64,000 bases of DNA from Meghimatium bilineatum (GCA_034231615.1 CM067309.1:35615750-35679749), one strand, 5' to 3'. Shown: positions 35,105 through 47,690, counted from the stretch's first letter. Translations and numbers: made by a program. Notes: generated by a model from the sequence alone, not told the origin.

Positions 35105-36598
35105 TTATTGTCAGTGGAAATATATTTCTTATTCTGGTACACTCTGCAGATCTATGTCTTATTCTGGTACACTCTGCAGATCTATGTCTTATTCTGGTAC
35201 ACTCTGTGGATCTATGTATTATTCTGGTACACTGCGGATCTTATGTCTTCTTCTGGTACACTCTGCGGATCTATGTCTTATTCAGGTACACTCTGCGGAT
35301 CTGTCTTATTCTGGTACACTCTGCGGATCTATGTCTTATTCAGGTACACTCTGCGGATCTGTCTTATTCTGGTACACTCTGCGGATCTGTCTTAATATCT
35401 TATTCTGGTACACACTGCGGATCTGTCTTAATATCTTATTCTGGTACACTCTGTGAATCTATGTCTTATTCTGGTACACTCTGCGGATCTATGTCTTATT
35501 CTGGTACACTGCGGATCTTATGTCTTCTTCTGGTACACTCTGCGGATCTATGTCTTATTCAGGTACACTCTGCGGATCTGTCTTATTCTGGTACACTCTG
35601 CGGATCTATGTCTTATTCAGGTACACTCTGCGGATCTGTCTTATTCTGGTACACTCTGCGGATCTGTCTTAATATCTTATTCTGGTACACTCTGTGGATC
35701 TATGTCTTATTCTAGTACACTCTGTGGATCTATGTCTTATTCTGGTACACTCTGCGGATCTATGTCTTATTCTGGTACACTCTGCGGATCTATGTCTTAT
35801 TCTGGTACACTCTGCGGATCTATGTCTTATTCTGGTACACTCTGTGGATCTATGTCTTATTCTGGTACACTCTGTGGATCTATGTCTTATTCTGGTACAC
35901 TCTGTGGATCTGTCTTATTCTGGTACACTCTGCGGATCTATGTCTTATTCAGGTACACTCTGCGGATCTATGTCTTATTCTAGTACACTCTGTGGATCTA
36001 TGTCTTATTCTGGTACACTCTGCGGATCTATGTCTTATTCTGGTACACTCTGCGGATCTATGTCTTATTCTGGTACACTCTGCGGATCTATGTCTTATTC
36101 TGGTACACTCTGTGGATCTATGTCTTATTCTGGTACACTCTGTGGATCTGTCTTATTCTGGTACACTCTGCGGATCTATGTCTTATTCAGGTACACTCTG
36201 CGGATCTATGTCTTATTCTAGTACACTCTGTGGATCTATGTCTTATTCTGGTACACTCTGCGGATCTATGTCTTATTCTGGTACACTCTGCGGATCTATG
36301 TCTTATTCTGGTACACTCTGCGGATCTATGTCTTATTCTGGTACACTCTGCGGATCTGTCTTAATATCTTATTCTGGTACACTCTGTGGATCTATGTCTT
36401 ATTCTGGTACACTCTGCGGATCTATATTTTATTCTGGTACACTCTGCAGATCTGTCTTAATATCTTATTCTGGTACACTCTGCAGATCTGTCTTAATATC
36501 TTATTCTGGTACACTCTGCAGATCTGTCTTAATATCTTATTCTGGTACACTCTGCAGATCTGTCTTAATATCTTATTCTGGTACACTCTGCGGATCTA
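35105..36598. repeat. 30-bp minisatellite, about 50 units, with higher-order structure
   Basis: Unit 'tattctggtacactctgcgg' plus 'atctatgtct'. Shorter 'gatctgtctt' and longer 'taatatctt' variants recur in order. A 'tctagtacac' variant recurs at about 35712, 35981 and 36220. Confidence 0.97.
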
Positions 36599-36744
36599 TG
36601 TGTCCACAAGTTTATCTTTCTTTAGTTGTTCTTTATTTTGCCGGTGTTCTACAATAACGTATGCTCCATTGAGCTCAATTCTAGAGACATCGTGTTGTAT
36701 TTTTTAGACTGTTTCGTGACTGCATGATTAATATTCTGCATCAT

Positions 36745-37010
36745 TTCTCAAACTCCCGCATATTAGCAGAACGTTGTCCGGAGAATTGAGTGCGTGGTGT
36801 CACGGCTTTTATATTAGTTGCGATCTCTAGACTTTATGTCTGATACATCCGACTTCGGCATGCCTTACTGGTCACTGTAACCCTATATGGGATAGGTTAG
36901 CCAACTCTACTCACAAACCTCCTTAGTCGTCTCGTGCAACATGCATGGAAGGTAAACAGTGTTGATGATCTTCGCTCCAATTTCGGGTCCAGGCATCACA
37001 TGGGAGTCAT
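36745..37010 (-). mobile_element. SINE1 copy, antisense
   Basis: 'ctcaaactcccgcatattag' to 'cgggtccaggcatcacatgg', diverged. SINE2 follows directly. Confidence 0.75.
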
Positions 37011-37017
37011 GCCTAAT

Positions 37018-37176
37018 CTCTTCTTCTTTAGCGTTCATTCTCAAACTCCCGCTGGTTCTCTCCTGTAGCAGGACAGTGGTTCTACCAGATTTCCAGCAGG
37101 ATATAGTCCATATATTAGAAATGCGTTGTGTCACCGTTTTATTAGTGTCAATGGCCCGACACATCTGTCGTCGGTT
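37018..37176 (-). mobile_element. SINE2 copy, antisense
   Basis: 'cttcttctttagcgttcatt' to 'gacacatctgtcgtcgg'. Confidence 0.8.
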
Positions 37177-37363
37177 GTAGTAGCTTCTAATTATGTATCT
37201 TTAGAAACATTTTTTATTATTATATCATTAAGTATACACCAACCGCACTTTGTCAGACATCGCCTCAGCTACCATAAGCTGGACAGACATGTAATTTGAA
37301 CTATGTCACTTACTCAGATACCTTGAACTGATACATACTTACAGCTTCGACTAAATCGTCATG

Positions 37364-37614
37364 CAGGCTGTTAAAATGTCATGCAGACTGTTAAAATGTC
37401 ATGCAGGCTGTTAAAATATCATGCAGGCTGTTAAAATGTCATGCAGGCTGTTAAAATGTCATGCAGGCTGTTAAAATGGCATGCAGACTGTTAAAATGTC
37501 ATACAGACTGTTAAAATGTCATGCAGACTGTTAAAATGTCATACAGGCTGTTAAAATGTCATGCAGGCTGTTAAAATGTCATGCAGACTGTTAAAATGTC
37601 ATGCAGACTGTTAA
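37364..37614. repeat. 20-bp minisatellite, about 13 units
   Basis: Unit ATGTCATGCAGGCTGTTAAA with A/G and C/A variants. Confidence 0.97.
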
Positions 37615-37639
37615 AAAAATAAGAACACATGTCATGGAT

Positions 37640-38510
<871 letters not shown>

Positions 38511-38521
38511 TGTCTTCTATT

Positions 38522-38854
38522 GAAGAACGCAGAGAATACCAAGGACTGCCATAAAAACTAATGTAGAGGTGTTGAAAGAGTAAAATGCGAAACGGACCTT
38601 AATCAACAATATAAGAAAAAAGGCAATCGTCTTTTTTTGGCCACTGCATAAGACAGGCAGGTTTAGAGAACATAGTCACAACAGGCAAGATTGAAGGCAC
38701 CAGAGACAGAGGGCAACAACGTGAGCAAATATTAGACAGTTTGACAACCTGGCACGACAAGGAAACAACAACGACCTTGATACATAATACTGTTGACAGA
38801 GAGCTGTGGAGAGCCATGACCGCCTACGCCAGCCGGCATGGCACCTGATGCTGA
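38522..38854 (+). mobile_element. RTE-C LINE 3' end, 333 bp, perfect TSD
   Basis: The same 3' block as 13592-14166 (decayed 'RTAIKTNVEVLKE' then 'cggcatggcacctgatgctg'). Flanked by perfect 11-bp TGTCTTCTATT (38511-38521 and 38855-38865). Confidence 0.87.
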
Positions 38855-39159
38855 TGTCTTCTATTATTGTTGTCTCATTGCCCTAAGGGACTATACTCTT
38901 CTTCGTATACTGGTTTTTGTCTCCCCCTTTTTATGCTATTATCTCCCCTGCCTTCTGTTATAGTTGTCTCCACCTACCTGCCCCTTTCACCGATGTCTTA
39001 ATCTCACATTATTAATTAATTGGTGTTGAGGAGTAAAGGTTAATGTAAGGCAGTCTCTTTAGCCCTGAAGTAGAGTCCACCTTGGTTATATCAAATAGTA
39101 TTTAAATTTTAAATGTATGGCAACCCATGGAATCATCTTAAACAAAATCTCCTGTTTTT

Positions 39160-40660
39160 GTTCGAAGCCCTGTCTCAATTACTACTATTATTACTCTCTT
39201 CCATGTCGTACCTCCTACAATTGTTTCCCCTGTTTTACTATTGCCTCCAACCACATATATTATTATTGCTCGACCCCCTATATTATTATCACGCCTCCCC
39301 TGAATGAATATTTCTCGTACCCCTTGTATTACAATTTCCCCAAACCCCCGTATATTTCTTTCCCCAACCCCCTGTATTATTAATATCACAACTCCTTACA
39401 TTATTATTGCCCCAACCACCTATATTATTTTTGTCTCCAACCCCTGTATTGTTATTGCCCCAATCCCCATTGTTATTATTGCAACAACCCCGTGTATGTC
39501 AAGTACCCCAACATTCTATATTGTTATTTCTACAACCCCATGTATTACATTTGCACAACCCTCTGTATTATTATTCCCTTATCCCCTGTAGTATTATTGC
39601 CCCACTCCTATATTGTTATAACCACAACCCCTGTAGTATTATAATTTATAATTGCCCCACAGCCCTATATAAGTATTCCCCAAACTCCCTGTATGATTAT
39701 TTCTCCAAACCCCTGTATTACTATTGCCCCAGCCCCTGTATTATTATTATTGCCCAACCTTTATTACTTTTGCCCAAACCCCCCTGTGTTATGAATGTCC
39801 TACCCCCTGTATTACTATTGCCCCAATTCCACGTGTTATTATTGCCCCAACTATTTCCCCAAACCTCTGTATTACTATTGCCACAGCTATTTCCCTAATC
39901 CCTTGCAATATTATTGCCCTAACTCCCTCTATTATTGTTGCCTACCGCCCGCATTTCTGTTGTCTCAACCTTATTGTTTCCTCACTCCGAGTATTAGTAC
40001 TGCTCCAACCTCATCTATATTAATGTTGCCCAGTACTAATGATTAATGTTGTTACCTTAAACCCCTATGATATTGTTGCCCCAACCCAATGTTTTATTTT
40101 CACTAAACCCCCCCCCCCCGCTTATATTATTGTTTAACGGATCAGCTCCCTGTGTTATTTTTAGTCAACCCCCCTATATTATTGTTATTGCCCAACCCCA
40201 CCCATTTTATTTATGCTACAGTTCCCTATATTATTGTTGCCCCAACCCTCTATTTTATTTGTGCTCCAGTCTCCCATATTATTGTTGCCCCAACCCTCTA
40301 TTTTATTTGTGCTCCAGTCTCCCATATTATTGTTGCCCCAACCCTGTATTTTATTTGTTCTTCAGTCCCAATATTACTGTTGCCCGAACCACTTGTATGA
40401 TTTTTGCCCCAAACTCTATGTTAATGTGTGCTCAGTCCCCTATAATATTATTGCCCCGATCTCTATGTCAGTGTTTCCTCAATTCCCTATATGATTGGGG
40501 AATTCCCTATATGATTGGGGAATTCCCTATGGGAAAATCCCATATAATATTGTTTCTCCAGCCCCTGTATTTATGTTACCCCAACCGTATCGTTTCCTCC
40601 ATCCTTCTAAACAGTGTATATTGTTGCCCATACGCTCTGTAATTATCTTCCACTATTACT
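39160..40660. repeat. Degenerate 24-30-bp repeat (CCCCTGTATTATTATTGCCCCAA type)
   Basis: About 1.5 kb of loosely periodic 'tattattgccccaaccc' sequence. Three units at 40225-40350 ('ctccagtctcccatattatt') are nearly identical and are a local re-amplification. Plus-strand open frames here are artefacts. Confidence 0.85.
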
Positions 40661-40737
40661 GAGCCCCCACCTCCACTCCCCACTCAGTATTTCCCACTGC
40701 TGTCAACTTCCTTTAATCACATGACCTATATCTCCAG

Positions 40738-40902
40738 CTCTAATCCTAGAAGAGGACGGGGTTTGTGAGCATCTCGTGACTGACCTTCGCAAGTCAATAT
40801 TTAGCAATGACTGGATCACAGAATCTATACTCATTCTGGTCAACGCCGGGAACATATCATCCGTTGGGGAAGGTCTCAACAGGATCAAGAGACTCACTAG
40901 AA
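40738..40902 (+). CDS. Receptor guanylate cyclase-like gene, exon 3
   Basis: 55 codons in phase 1/1. Acceptor 'tatatctccag' ends at 40737 and donor A|GTAAGTG is at 40903. Reads LILEEDGVCEHLVTDLRKSIFSNDWITESIL..VNAGNISSVGEGLNRIKRLTR. In ANF-receptor proteins this is the start of lobe II, where the WxhVALiyxD strand is followed by a helix. Joined to exon 4 it gives RLTRT-IIVCMPANSM. A SINE1 is inserted about 9-15 bp after the donor. Confidence 0.82.
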
Positions 40903-40917
40903 GTAAGTGTTTTTATC

Positions 40918-41197
40918 TTCTTCTTCTTCTGCGTTCGTTCTCAAACTCCTGCAGATTAGCAGGATGTAGTCCGGGGAACGGAATGCGTTGTGTCATGGTT
41001 TACATCATTGCTGCGATATCTGCGCCTTTCGGTTTTACACATCCGACTTCAGCAAGGCTGTGGGTCACTAACCCTATATGGGATGGGACAGCCAACTCCA
41101 TCCCGTAACCTCCTTAGTCGCCTTTTACGACATGCGTGGAAGGTAAACAGTGTTACTATTCTTTGCTCCCCTTTCAGGCCCCGGCAACACACGGGGA
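40918..41197 (-). mobile_element. SINE1 copy, antisense, adjacent to the exon 3 donor
   Basis: 'ttcttcttctgcgttcgttc' to 'ggcaacacacgggg'. The flanks TGTTTTTATCTTC and TGTTTATCTTC look like the TSD, so the intron originally read GTAAGTGTTTATCTTC. Confidence 0.82.
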
Positions 41198-41329
41198 TGT
41201 GTTTATCTTCGTTCAATATCTGCAACTTTGTGGTTGCTGATGCTGATCGTAATATGTTGTTTGTCCATGGTAGTCGCCGATGACCATTTGAGCTCTGCTG
41301 GAATCATGATGATGATTACTGTTGTGTGT

Positions 41330-41668
41330 TCCATCCATCCATCCATCCATCTAGTCATCCATCCATCCATCCATCTATCCATCCATCCATCTATCCATCC
41401 ATCCATCCATCCAGTCATCCATCCATCCAGTCATCCATCCATCCATTCATCCAGTCATCCATCCATCCATCCAGTCATCCATCCATCCATCCAGTCATCC
41501 ATCCATCCATCCATCCAGTCATCCATCCAGTCATCCATCCATCCAGTCATCCATCCAGTCATCCATCCATCCATCCATCCAATCATCCATCCATCCTGTC
41601 ATCCATCCATCCAGTCATCCATCTATCTATCTATATATCCATCCATCCATCCATCCATCCATCCATCC

Positions 41669-41703
<35 letters not shown>

Positions 41704-41858
41704 CATCCATCCATCCATCCATCCATCCATCTATCCATCCATCCATCCATCCATCCATCCATCCATCCATCCATCCATCTATCTATCTATCTATCTATCT
41801 ATCCATCCATCCATCCATCCATCCATCCATCCATCTATCTATCTATCTATCTATCTAT
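41330..41858. repeat. (ATCC)n/(ATCT)n array
   Basis: ATCC runs with AGTC interruptions at the left, alternating ATCC and ATCT blocks at the right. The right end joins the GAATAGATAG tail of an antisense RTE-B copy. Confidence 0.97.
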
Positions 41859-41863
41859 TCTCT

Positions 41864-42835
41864 GAAACCCTTTGATACCTTTCGGAGTAAGGGGTAGAAG
41901 AGTTTTCTGGAGACGGCCCACTTATTTGCTGAGTATATTGTGAACTTTGTCGCCTCTTTTATTTTGTGGTCCATCGTTTTTGGGGTCGGCCTCTAGGTCT
42001 GCCTTCACTGTATCTGTGCAGCATAACTTGCTGTGGTATGCTGTCTGGTGGTAGTCTGCTGATGTGTGCAAACCATTTTATCTGTTGTCTCTTGATATAT
42101 TCCAAGATTGGGGTGGTGCCGGTTTTTTATCTTCTTCTTCTTCAGCGTTCATTCTCAATCTCCCGCTGGATATCTCTTGTAACAGGACAATGGTCCTACT
42201 ATATTTCCAGCAGGTGTAGTCCAGAGAATGGAAATGCGTTGTGTCGCCGTTTTATTTGCGCAAATGGCCCGACTCATTCGTCTTCGGCGGGTTTAAAAAA
42301 TCTAATGTCCTCGTTCCTCACTCTGTCTCTTAACGATATTCCTAGGATTCTACGTAAGCATGCCAATTTCAGCTGTCACAAGTTTACGTTTGTCCTGTAC
42401 TGTCGTTGTCCATGTTTGGCATTGGTAGCACAGCGTTGGCATAATAATCGTTCTGAATAGTATTATATTGGTGTTTAAATCTACATTTTTGTTTCTGAAG
42501 ATTGGTGTCATTTGCCCTAGGGTTTGGTATACTTTACTACATCTATTGTGTATTTCTTTGCTGCTCTTGCCATCTGTTGTTATATTACTACCTAGATATG
42601 TGAATTCTATCGCCTGTTTAAGTCTGTTGTTTCCAATATATATATATATATTGATGTTTCTTTCTGTTCTTCCTATCTTCATTACTTCTGTCTTTTCTAT
42701 ATTTATCTTCATGTTAAAGGTATGGCATGTTTGATGTAATCTGTCTATTTGTCTTTGTAGATCCTCTTCTGAAGATGCCACTAGTTCTTGGTCACCTGCA
42801 AATAGAAGCTCATTTCAGTTATCCTTCAGATTATT
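41864..42835 (-). mobile_element. RTE-B LINE, antisense, with a nested SINE2
   Basis: Minus strand: FAGDQELVASSEEDLQRQIDRLHQ, then FNMKINIEKTEVMKIG, EFTYLGSNITTDG and MPTLCYQCQTW, ending in the block shared with 3174-3685. FAGDQ may correspond to the RT catalytic YADD, here altered. The frame 42350-42781 is still open. SINE2 at 42125-42291 splits the 3' part. Confidence 0.85.
42125..42291 (-). mobile_element. SINE2 copy inside RTE-B
   Basis: 'cttcttcttcttcagcgttc' to 'cgactcattcgtcttcggcg'. The uninterrupted host sequence is seen near 3433-3470. Confidence 0.87.
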
Positions 42836-43129
42836 TTAAAGATTGTTTTAATATGTCAAGAAGATCAACCGTGTCTACAAGCAGTAACTTGTATGAGGGT
42901 CTCTGCAAAGCAACACCAACTCTAATCTCTGCGACGCTATTTGGGCCTGTCTTCTGCCAGACTTTCCCCACGAATTTAAGTCTACATTGGAGTGAATCTG
43001 TGATGTATTAATTTTGTCTTTAAAATTGTCTTCTGTCCCCCCATCTCTGCGGAAGTCAATATGGAGTTCTTCGTATTTTTTCTTGGCAGACGAAGATCGT
43101 GCAAACAGATTAAATCACTTACCCAGCAT

Positions 43130-43325
43130 GACGATGAAATAATCCCTTTAGCTGTGAACATATAACTCTTAATCCCTTTAGCTGTGAGCATATAACTCTT
43201 AATCCCTTTAGCTGTGAACAGATAATTCGTAATCCCTTTAGCTGTGAACAGATAACTCTTAATCCCTAAGCTGTGGGCAGATAACTCTTAATCCCTTCAG
43301 CTGTGAGTAGATAACTCTTGACAGC
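43130..43325. repeat. 30-bp minisatellite, 6 units
   Basis: Unit 'aatccctttagctgtgaaca' plus about 10 bases ('gataactctt'). Confidence 0.95.
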
Positions 43326-43351
43326 CCATAGCATTTCTGAGAAAAGAAAAG

Positions 43352-43625
43352 TTTCTTCAGGTTTGTGTAAATGAGGCAACACCCAGACTCATATATGGTT
43401 TGTGTAAATGAGGCAACACCCAGACTCATATATGGTTTGTGTAAATGAGGCAACACCCAGACTCATATATGGTTTTTGTAAATGAGGCAACAGCCAGACT
43501 CATATGTGGTTTGTGTAAATGAGGCAACACCCAGACTCATATACGGTTTGTGTAAATGAGGCAACACCCAGACTCATATATGGTTTGTGTAAATGAGGCA
43601 ACACCCAGACTCATATATGGTTTGC
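43352..43625. repeat. 37-bp minisatellite, 7 units
   Basis: Units share 'gtaaatgaggcaacaccc' and 'agactcatatatggtttgt'. Confidence 0.95.
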
Positions 43626-43687
43626 CTCAAATGTATGGGTGTGTAAAGGGGTGTGTTTATGGATGCATGTTTCATCAGCATATTACC

Positions 43688-44085
43688 ATCATGAAGTTCC
43701 GTCTCCGCTTCGAAGGTTGGCGAACCTTCAATATCCTCTGTCTTTTGCATTGATGGTGCACTCTGATAGACTGTAACATATCCATCTCATGATGTCTCTC
43801 TCCCACTTGTATCACTGCCTACCTCTTGCTCGCATCTCCTTAACTCTACCCTCAAGTAAGGTCTTCAACAATGTGTCATGTCTTTTAATATGTCCAAAAC
43901 AATTTATTTGTTTCTTTTATATTTCCTTTAATAATTCTTGTTGTCATACGAAGTGTTGTTTGAACCTCTTTGTTTGTTTTCTTCTCTTTCCACGATGTTT
44001 TCCCTGTTCTTCTATACATTCACATCTCAATGTCTGTCAATACTGACTTCTATTTGTTTGTTAATTGTCCATGTTTCTGATCAAC
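43688..44085 (-). mobile_element. RTE-A LINE 3' end, antisense
   Basis: 'ccgtctccgcttcgaaggtt' and the reverse family-A block, running to 'ttgtccatgtttctgatc'. Confidence 0.75.
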
Positions 44086-44350
44086 ATATCACTTTCTGGA
44101 TATTTTATCTCACCGATGAATGTTGAGTAACTGACACAGGCAGATTAGATGGACATAGTTGAGACTCTTGGCGTGCCTGGACAAAGTTGTCCATGTTTCT
44201 GATCAACATATCACTGTCTGGATATTTTATCTCACCGGTGAATGTTGAGTAGCTTACACAGGCAGATGAGATGAATATTGAGTAACTTACACATGGAGAT
44301 TAGATGGACATAGTTGAGACTCTTGGCATGCCTGGACAAAGCTGTCCATG
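44075..44350. repeat. About 120-bp tandem duplication (2+ units)
   Basis: 'tgtccatgtttctgatcaac', 'atgttgagtaactgacacag' and 'gagactcttggcgtgcctgg' recur two to three times. Confidence 0.85.
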
Positions 44351-44389
44351 TTTCACACGTATAGAGAAGTGATGTTATTATTACATGAT

Positions 44390-44618
44390 ACACCCATGTG
44401 TTTCCGGAGCCCGAGACGGCAGTCAGGAATGAAAAAAAAATTAACCTTCCATGCATGTTGTAAGAGGCACCAAAAGATGTTTTAGGATGGGTTTGGCAGC
44501 CCTAATCCTATCAAGGCAAGATAAACAAGACGCCATGCCGAATTCTGATGTGTTAGACTGAAAGGTGCATACATCGCAGCTAGCTGTAAAGTATGACACA
44601 ATCCATTCCGCTCGAGAC
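44390..44618 (+). mobile_element. SINE1 copy, diverged and 3'-truncated
   Basis: 'acccatgtgtttccggagcc' to 'cacaatccattccgctc'. Confidence 0.7.
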
Positions 44619-44639
44619 AAGAATTTATAAAGCCAATTA

Positions 44640-45040
44640 CATAAATTATGAACTTACACAAATCAAAGAAGATCAACGACTTTGAGATGAAATGCTACAG
44701 AAAGACACTTAGAATATCATGGAAGGAAAAAAAGAGACACTCAGATATTATAAACATTTAAGATTCCAGTGTGTTGGCTAAAAAACACAATAGCAAAAAG
44801 AAAACTACGCCTGTTTAGTCAGATAAAGAGACACAACTGTTTAGAAAGACACATAATGGAGGGCAGAGCACCTATGAGGAGAAGAAGGAAAGGCAGACCA
44901 AGAATACGATGGACTGACGACATTAAAGATAACATTAATACGTCGTTGGAAAATGCAAGCCGCATGGTCCTAGACAGAGAAGGGTTCATGGAGTTCCTTG
45001 GGGAGGTAACATTCTGCAGAGAATTCGTCACGTGACACAC
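44640..45040 (+). mobile_element. RTE-D LINE 3' end
   Basis: INDFEMKCYRKTLRISW, then an open frame with MEGRAPMRRRRKGRPRIRW, TDDIKDNINTSLENASR and ...FLGEVTFC. Confidence 0.8.
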
Positions 45041-45149
45041 ACCAACTTTGAAACACAAATCTATCCTGATGGAAACAAAAAGGCAAATCATAAATTCAAT
45101 ATTCATCCAAACATTATGTTTTCAATGTCAGACATGGACACTAACTAAA

Positions 45150-45905
45150 GAACAAGAGAGAACGCAAGAGTGAAATGAGATTTCTGAAAAAGAAAGCAGC
45201 AAACAGAACTATAAGAGATCATGTGAGAAATGAGATTACAAGAAACATTGGAACAACTTCTTCTTCTTCTTCTTTCTTTCCTCTTTTACCCTTTACGTGT
45301 GTCGAGGGAGATACAATGTTCTTGTTCTCGCTTTTCTGGCAGCTTCGGATAATGTTATTTGGTGTTCGTGTAATGTCTCTTTGATGTTGTCGATCCAGCG
45401 TACTCTAGGTCTATCCATGGCTCTTTTTTCTGCTTCTCCTCTCTTCATATATGCTTTATAAACTAATGAATCACACGGCATTCTTTCTAGATGACCAAAC
45501 CATTGTATCTGTTGGTTTTGTATGTATTGTAGAATTGATATGACACACACTCTTTCTCTTACGACGTCGTTTCTAATTATGTGTCTTCTGGTCACTCCTG
45601 TGGCTTTTCTCAGACATCACATCTCTGTTGTAACCAGTTGTCTCTTATGTTTTGTTGTTGGAACAACATCAGTGGTCAAATATATCGAAAAAGAGAGACT
45701 GAATTGATTCGGCCACTTAATGAGAATGAACCCTTATTAGCCTGTGGCAAGAGTTACATCTTAAAAATGGAAAATTAAAAGATACAGAGGAAGTCCAAGA
45801 AGAAGGTGGATTGAAGGGGTTACCATCGTTATAACACGACACAGTATTAATGCATATCAAGCGACCAAACGTGCAATAGCCTGAAAACTGGTCCTCATTC
45901 AATCC
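45150..45905 (+). mobile_element. RTE-E LINE fragment, split by an antisense copy of its own family
   Basis: 45160-45257 reads RFLKKKAANRTIRDHVRNEI. After the insert, 45668-45890 reads ..VVKYIEKERLN, FGHLMRMN and RRRWIEGV. The insert is at 45258-45657. Confidence 0.7.
45258..45657 (-). mobile_element. RTE-E LINE 3' end, antisense, nested, with TSD
   Basis: Minus-strand QNQQIQWFGHLERMPCDS, KRAMDRPRVRWIDNIKETLHEH, then a (GAA)n tail (TTCTTCTTCTTC at 45258). Flanked by perfect 10-bp TTGGAACAAC (45248-45257 and 45658-45667). The minus-strand frame 45293-45595 is intact. Confidence 0.82.
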
Positions 45906-45957
45906 TGCGACGCCTCACAGCATAAGCAGAGGGAAAAAAACAATAGACATATAGATA

Positions 45958-46165
45958 GATGGTTTAGAGTTTTGCTGCGATATCTTCGCCTTTGGCCTGA
46001 CACATCTGACTTCAGCATGGCTTCTGGATCATGTTGAATCTATATGGGTTGGGACAGAAAATTCCACCCCAGAACATCCTTAGTCGCATCGTATGACATG
46101 TATGGAAGGTAAACTATCGTGCTATTCTTTTCTCCCCTTCTGGGCTCCGACAACACTGGGGCAAT
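45958..46165 (-). mobile_element. SINE1 copy, antisense, 5' two-thirds
   Basis: 'ttgctgcgatatcttcgcc' to 'gggctccgacaacactgggg'. Confidence 0.75.
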
Positions 46166-46311
46166 GGTGTCGCTGATTTTCTAGTAAAACAGTTTACCAT
46201 GCTTATTAGTACACCAACAATTTGTTCTGGTAATCTACGCCACTGTTTATTTTATCCTAAAACTGTAACACTTTATTAAGATGATTTAAATCTTTCATAT
46301 TGTTTGAATAG

Positions 46312-46577
46312 CCATCATCGTCTGCATGCCTGCAAATTCAATGGCAACACTGATGACAGCCGCGGATCAGCTAGACATGACGTCAGGGTACTTTTTCTTC
46401 TTGTATCTCAATTTTGACATCCACGCTCTGATACCACCGAACAAAAAAAGCACGAAGGACGACTTATTCAGCTCGATGTTGCAGCTTGGTCAATTTGTGG
46501 ACCCTGAATACCTCAACAATTCCTACCTCAGACCGAAGAGAAGAGCGGGCACACTGGAAGATTATTTCAAGACAGAG
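46312..46577 (+). CDS. Receptor guanylate cyclase-like gene, exon 4
   Basis: About 89 codons, phase 1 at the start and 0 at the end. Acceptor 'tgtttgaatag' ends at 46311; donor GAG|GTAATC is at 46578. Reads IIVCMPANSMATLMTAADQLDMTSGYFFFLYLNFDIHAL...FVDPEYLNNSYLRPKRRAGTLEDYFKTE. This is the lobe II strand-helix-strand of ANF-receptor domains ('vvvlcAxxxxxrxlmxaAxxLgmtxgxyvfixld'). A candidate N-glycosylation site is NNS. The short acceptor pyrimidine tract is weak, but phase and content support the exon. Confidence 0.82.
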
Positions 46578-46606
46578 GTAATCAAAGCTGCCATAATTTT
46601 TGTACA

Positions 46607-47690
46607 TATGAATCTGTACGTGTTGTATTAGATATTTGTGCACATATGGGTGTGTACGTGTTAAAACAGATGTTTATAGACATATGTTACATGGACCCTA
46701 AGTAAAACAGCGGCAACGAAGATCAACGCATTCGAGATGAAATGCTACAGAAAGATACTTTGAATATCATGGAAGGATAAAATCAGAAACTCAGATATTA
46801 TAAACACATTGAAGATTCCAGAGTGTTGGTTACTAAACACAATAACAAAAAGAAAACTACGCCTGTTTGGTCATATATAGAGACAACTGTTTAGAAAGAC
46901 AAATAATGGAGGGAAGAGTATCTGGGTCGAGGATAACGGACAGACCAAGAAGATGATGGACTGACGACATAAAAGATAACATGAATACATCGTTAGAAAA
47001 TGCAAGCCACATACTCAAGACAGAGAGGGGTTCAGAGAGTTCATTGGGAAGACAACGTTCTGGAAAGAATACGTCACATAACAAAAGACATATGTTTATG
47101 TACTTGTTACAGTATATGTTTGTACATATGGATCTGTTCCTGTTATACTAGACGTTTGTAGACATGCGGCTCTGCACGTGTTGCAATATATATTTGTATA
47201 CATGGGTGTGTGCAAGTTACATTAGATTTGTGTAGATATATGGGCCTGTGCGTGTTAGATTAGATGTTTGTATGTACGGATCTGTACGTGTTACATTAGA
47301 TGTTTGTATGTTAGGATCTGTACGTGTTACATTAGATGTTTGTATGTTAGGATCTGTACGTGTTACATTAGATGTTTGTATGTTAGGATATGTACGTATT
47401 ACATTAGATGTGTGTATGTACTGATATGTACGTGTTACATTAGATGTTTATATGTACGTATCTGTACGTGTTACATTAGATGTTTATATGTACGTATCTG
47501 TACGTGTTACATTAGATGTTTATATGTACGTATCTGTACGTGTTACATTGGCTGTTTGTATATACGGATCTGTACGTGTTACATTAGATGTGTGTATGTA
47601 CGGATCTGTATGTGTTACAATAGATGTGTGTATACATGGATCTGTATACTACGTGTTATTTCATATGTGTGTACATAAGGGTCTCCCCGT
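46607..47690. repeat. 36-bp minisatellite of intron 4, split by an RTE-D insert
   Basis: Units with 'gtacgtgttacattagatg' and 'tttgtatgtacggatct' begin 30 bp after the exon 4 donor (46607-46695) and resume at 47085-47690 with better order at 47225-47640. The frame repeating YVRICTCYIRCL is an artefact. Confidence 0.9.
46700..47082 (+). mobile_element. RTE-D LINE 3' end
   Basis: 'atcaacgcattcgagatgaa' (FEMKCYRK), then the decayed C-terminus matching 44640-45040. It interrupts the 36-bp array. Confidence 0.8.

Noticed and set aside
34920-36657. Several open frames of 95-221 residues
   Set aside because: Frames through the 36-bp and 30-bp arrays.
39304-40642. Open frames rich in Y, P and I
   Set aside because: Degenerate TATTATTGCCCC repeat, no domain.
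41326-41875. Histidine/serine-rich open frames (HPSI)n
   Set aside because: ATCC/ATCT microsatellite.
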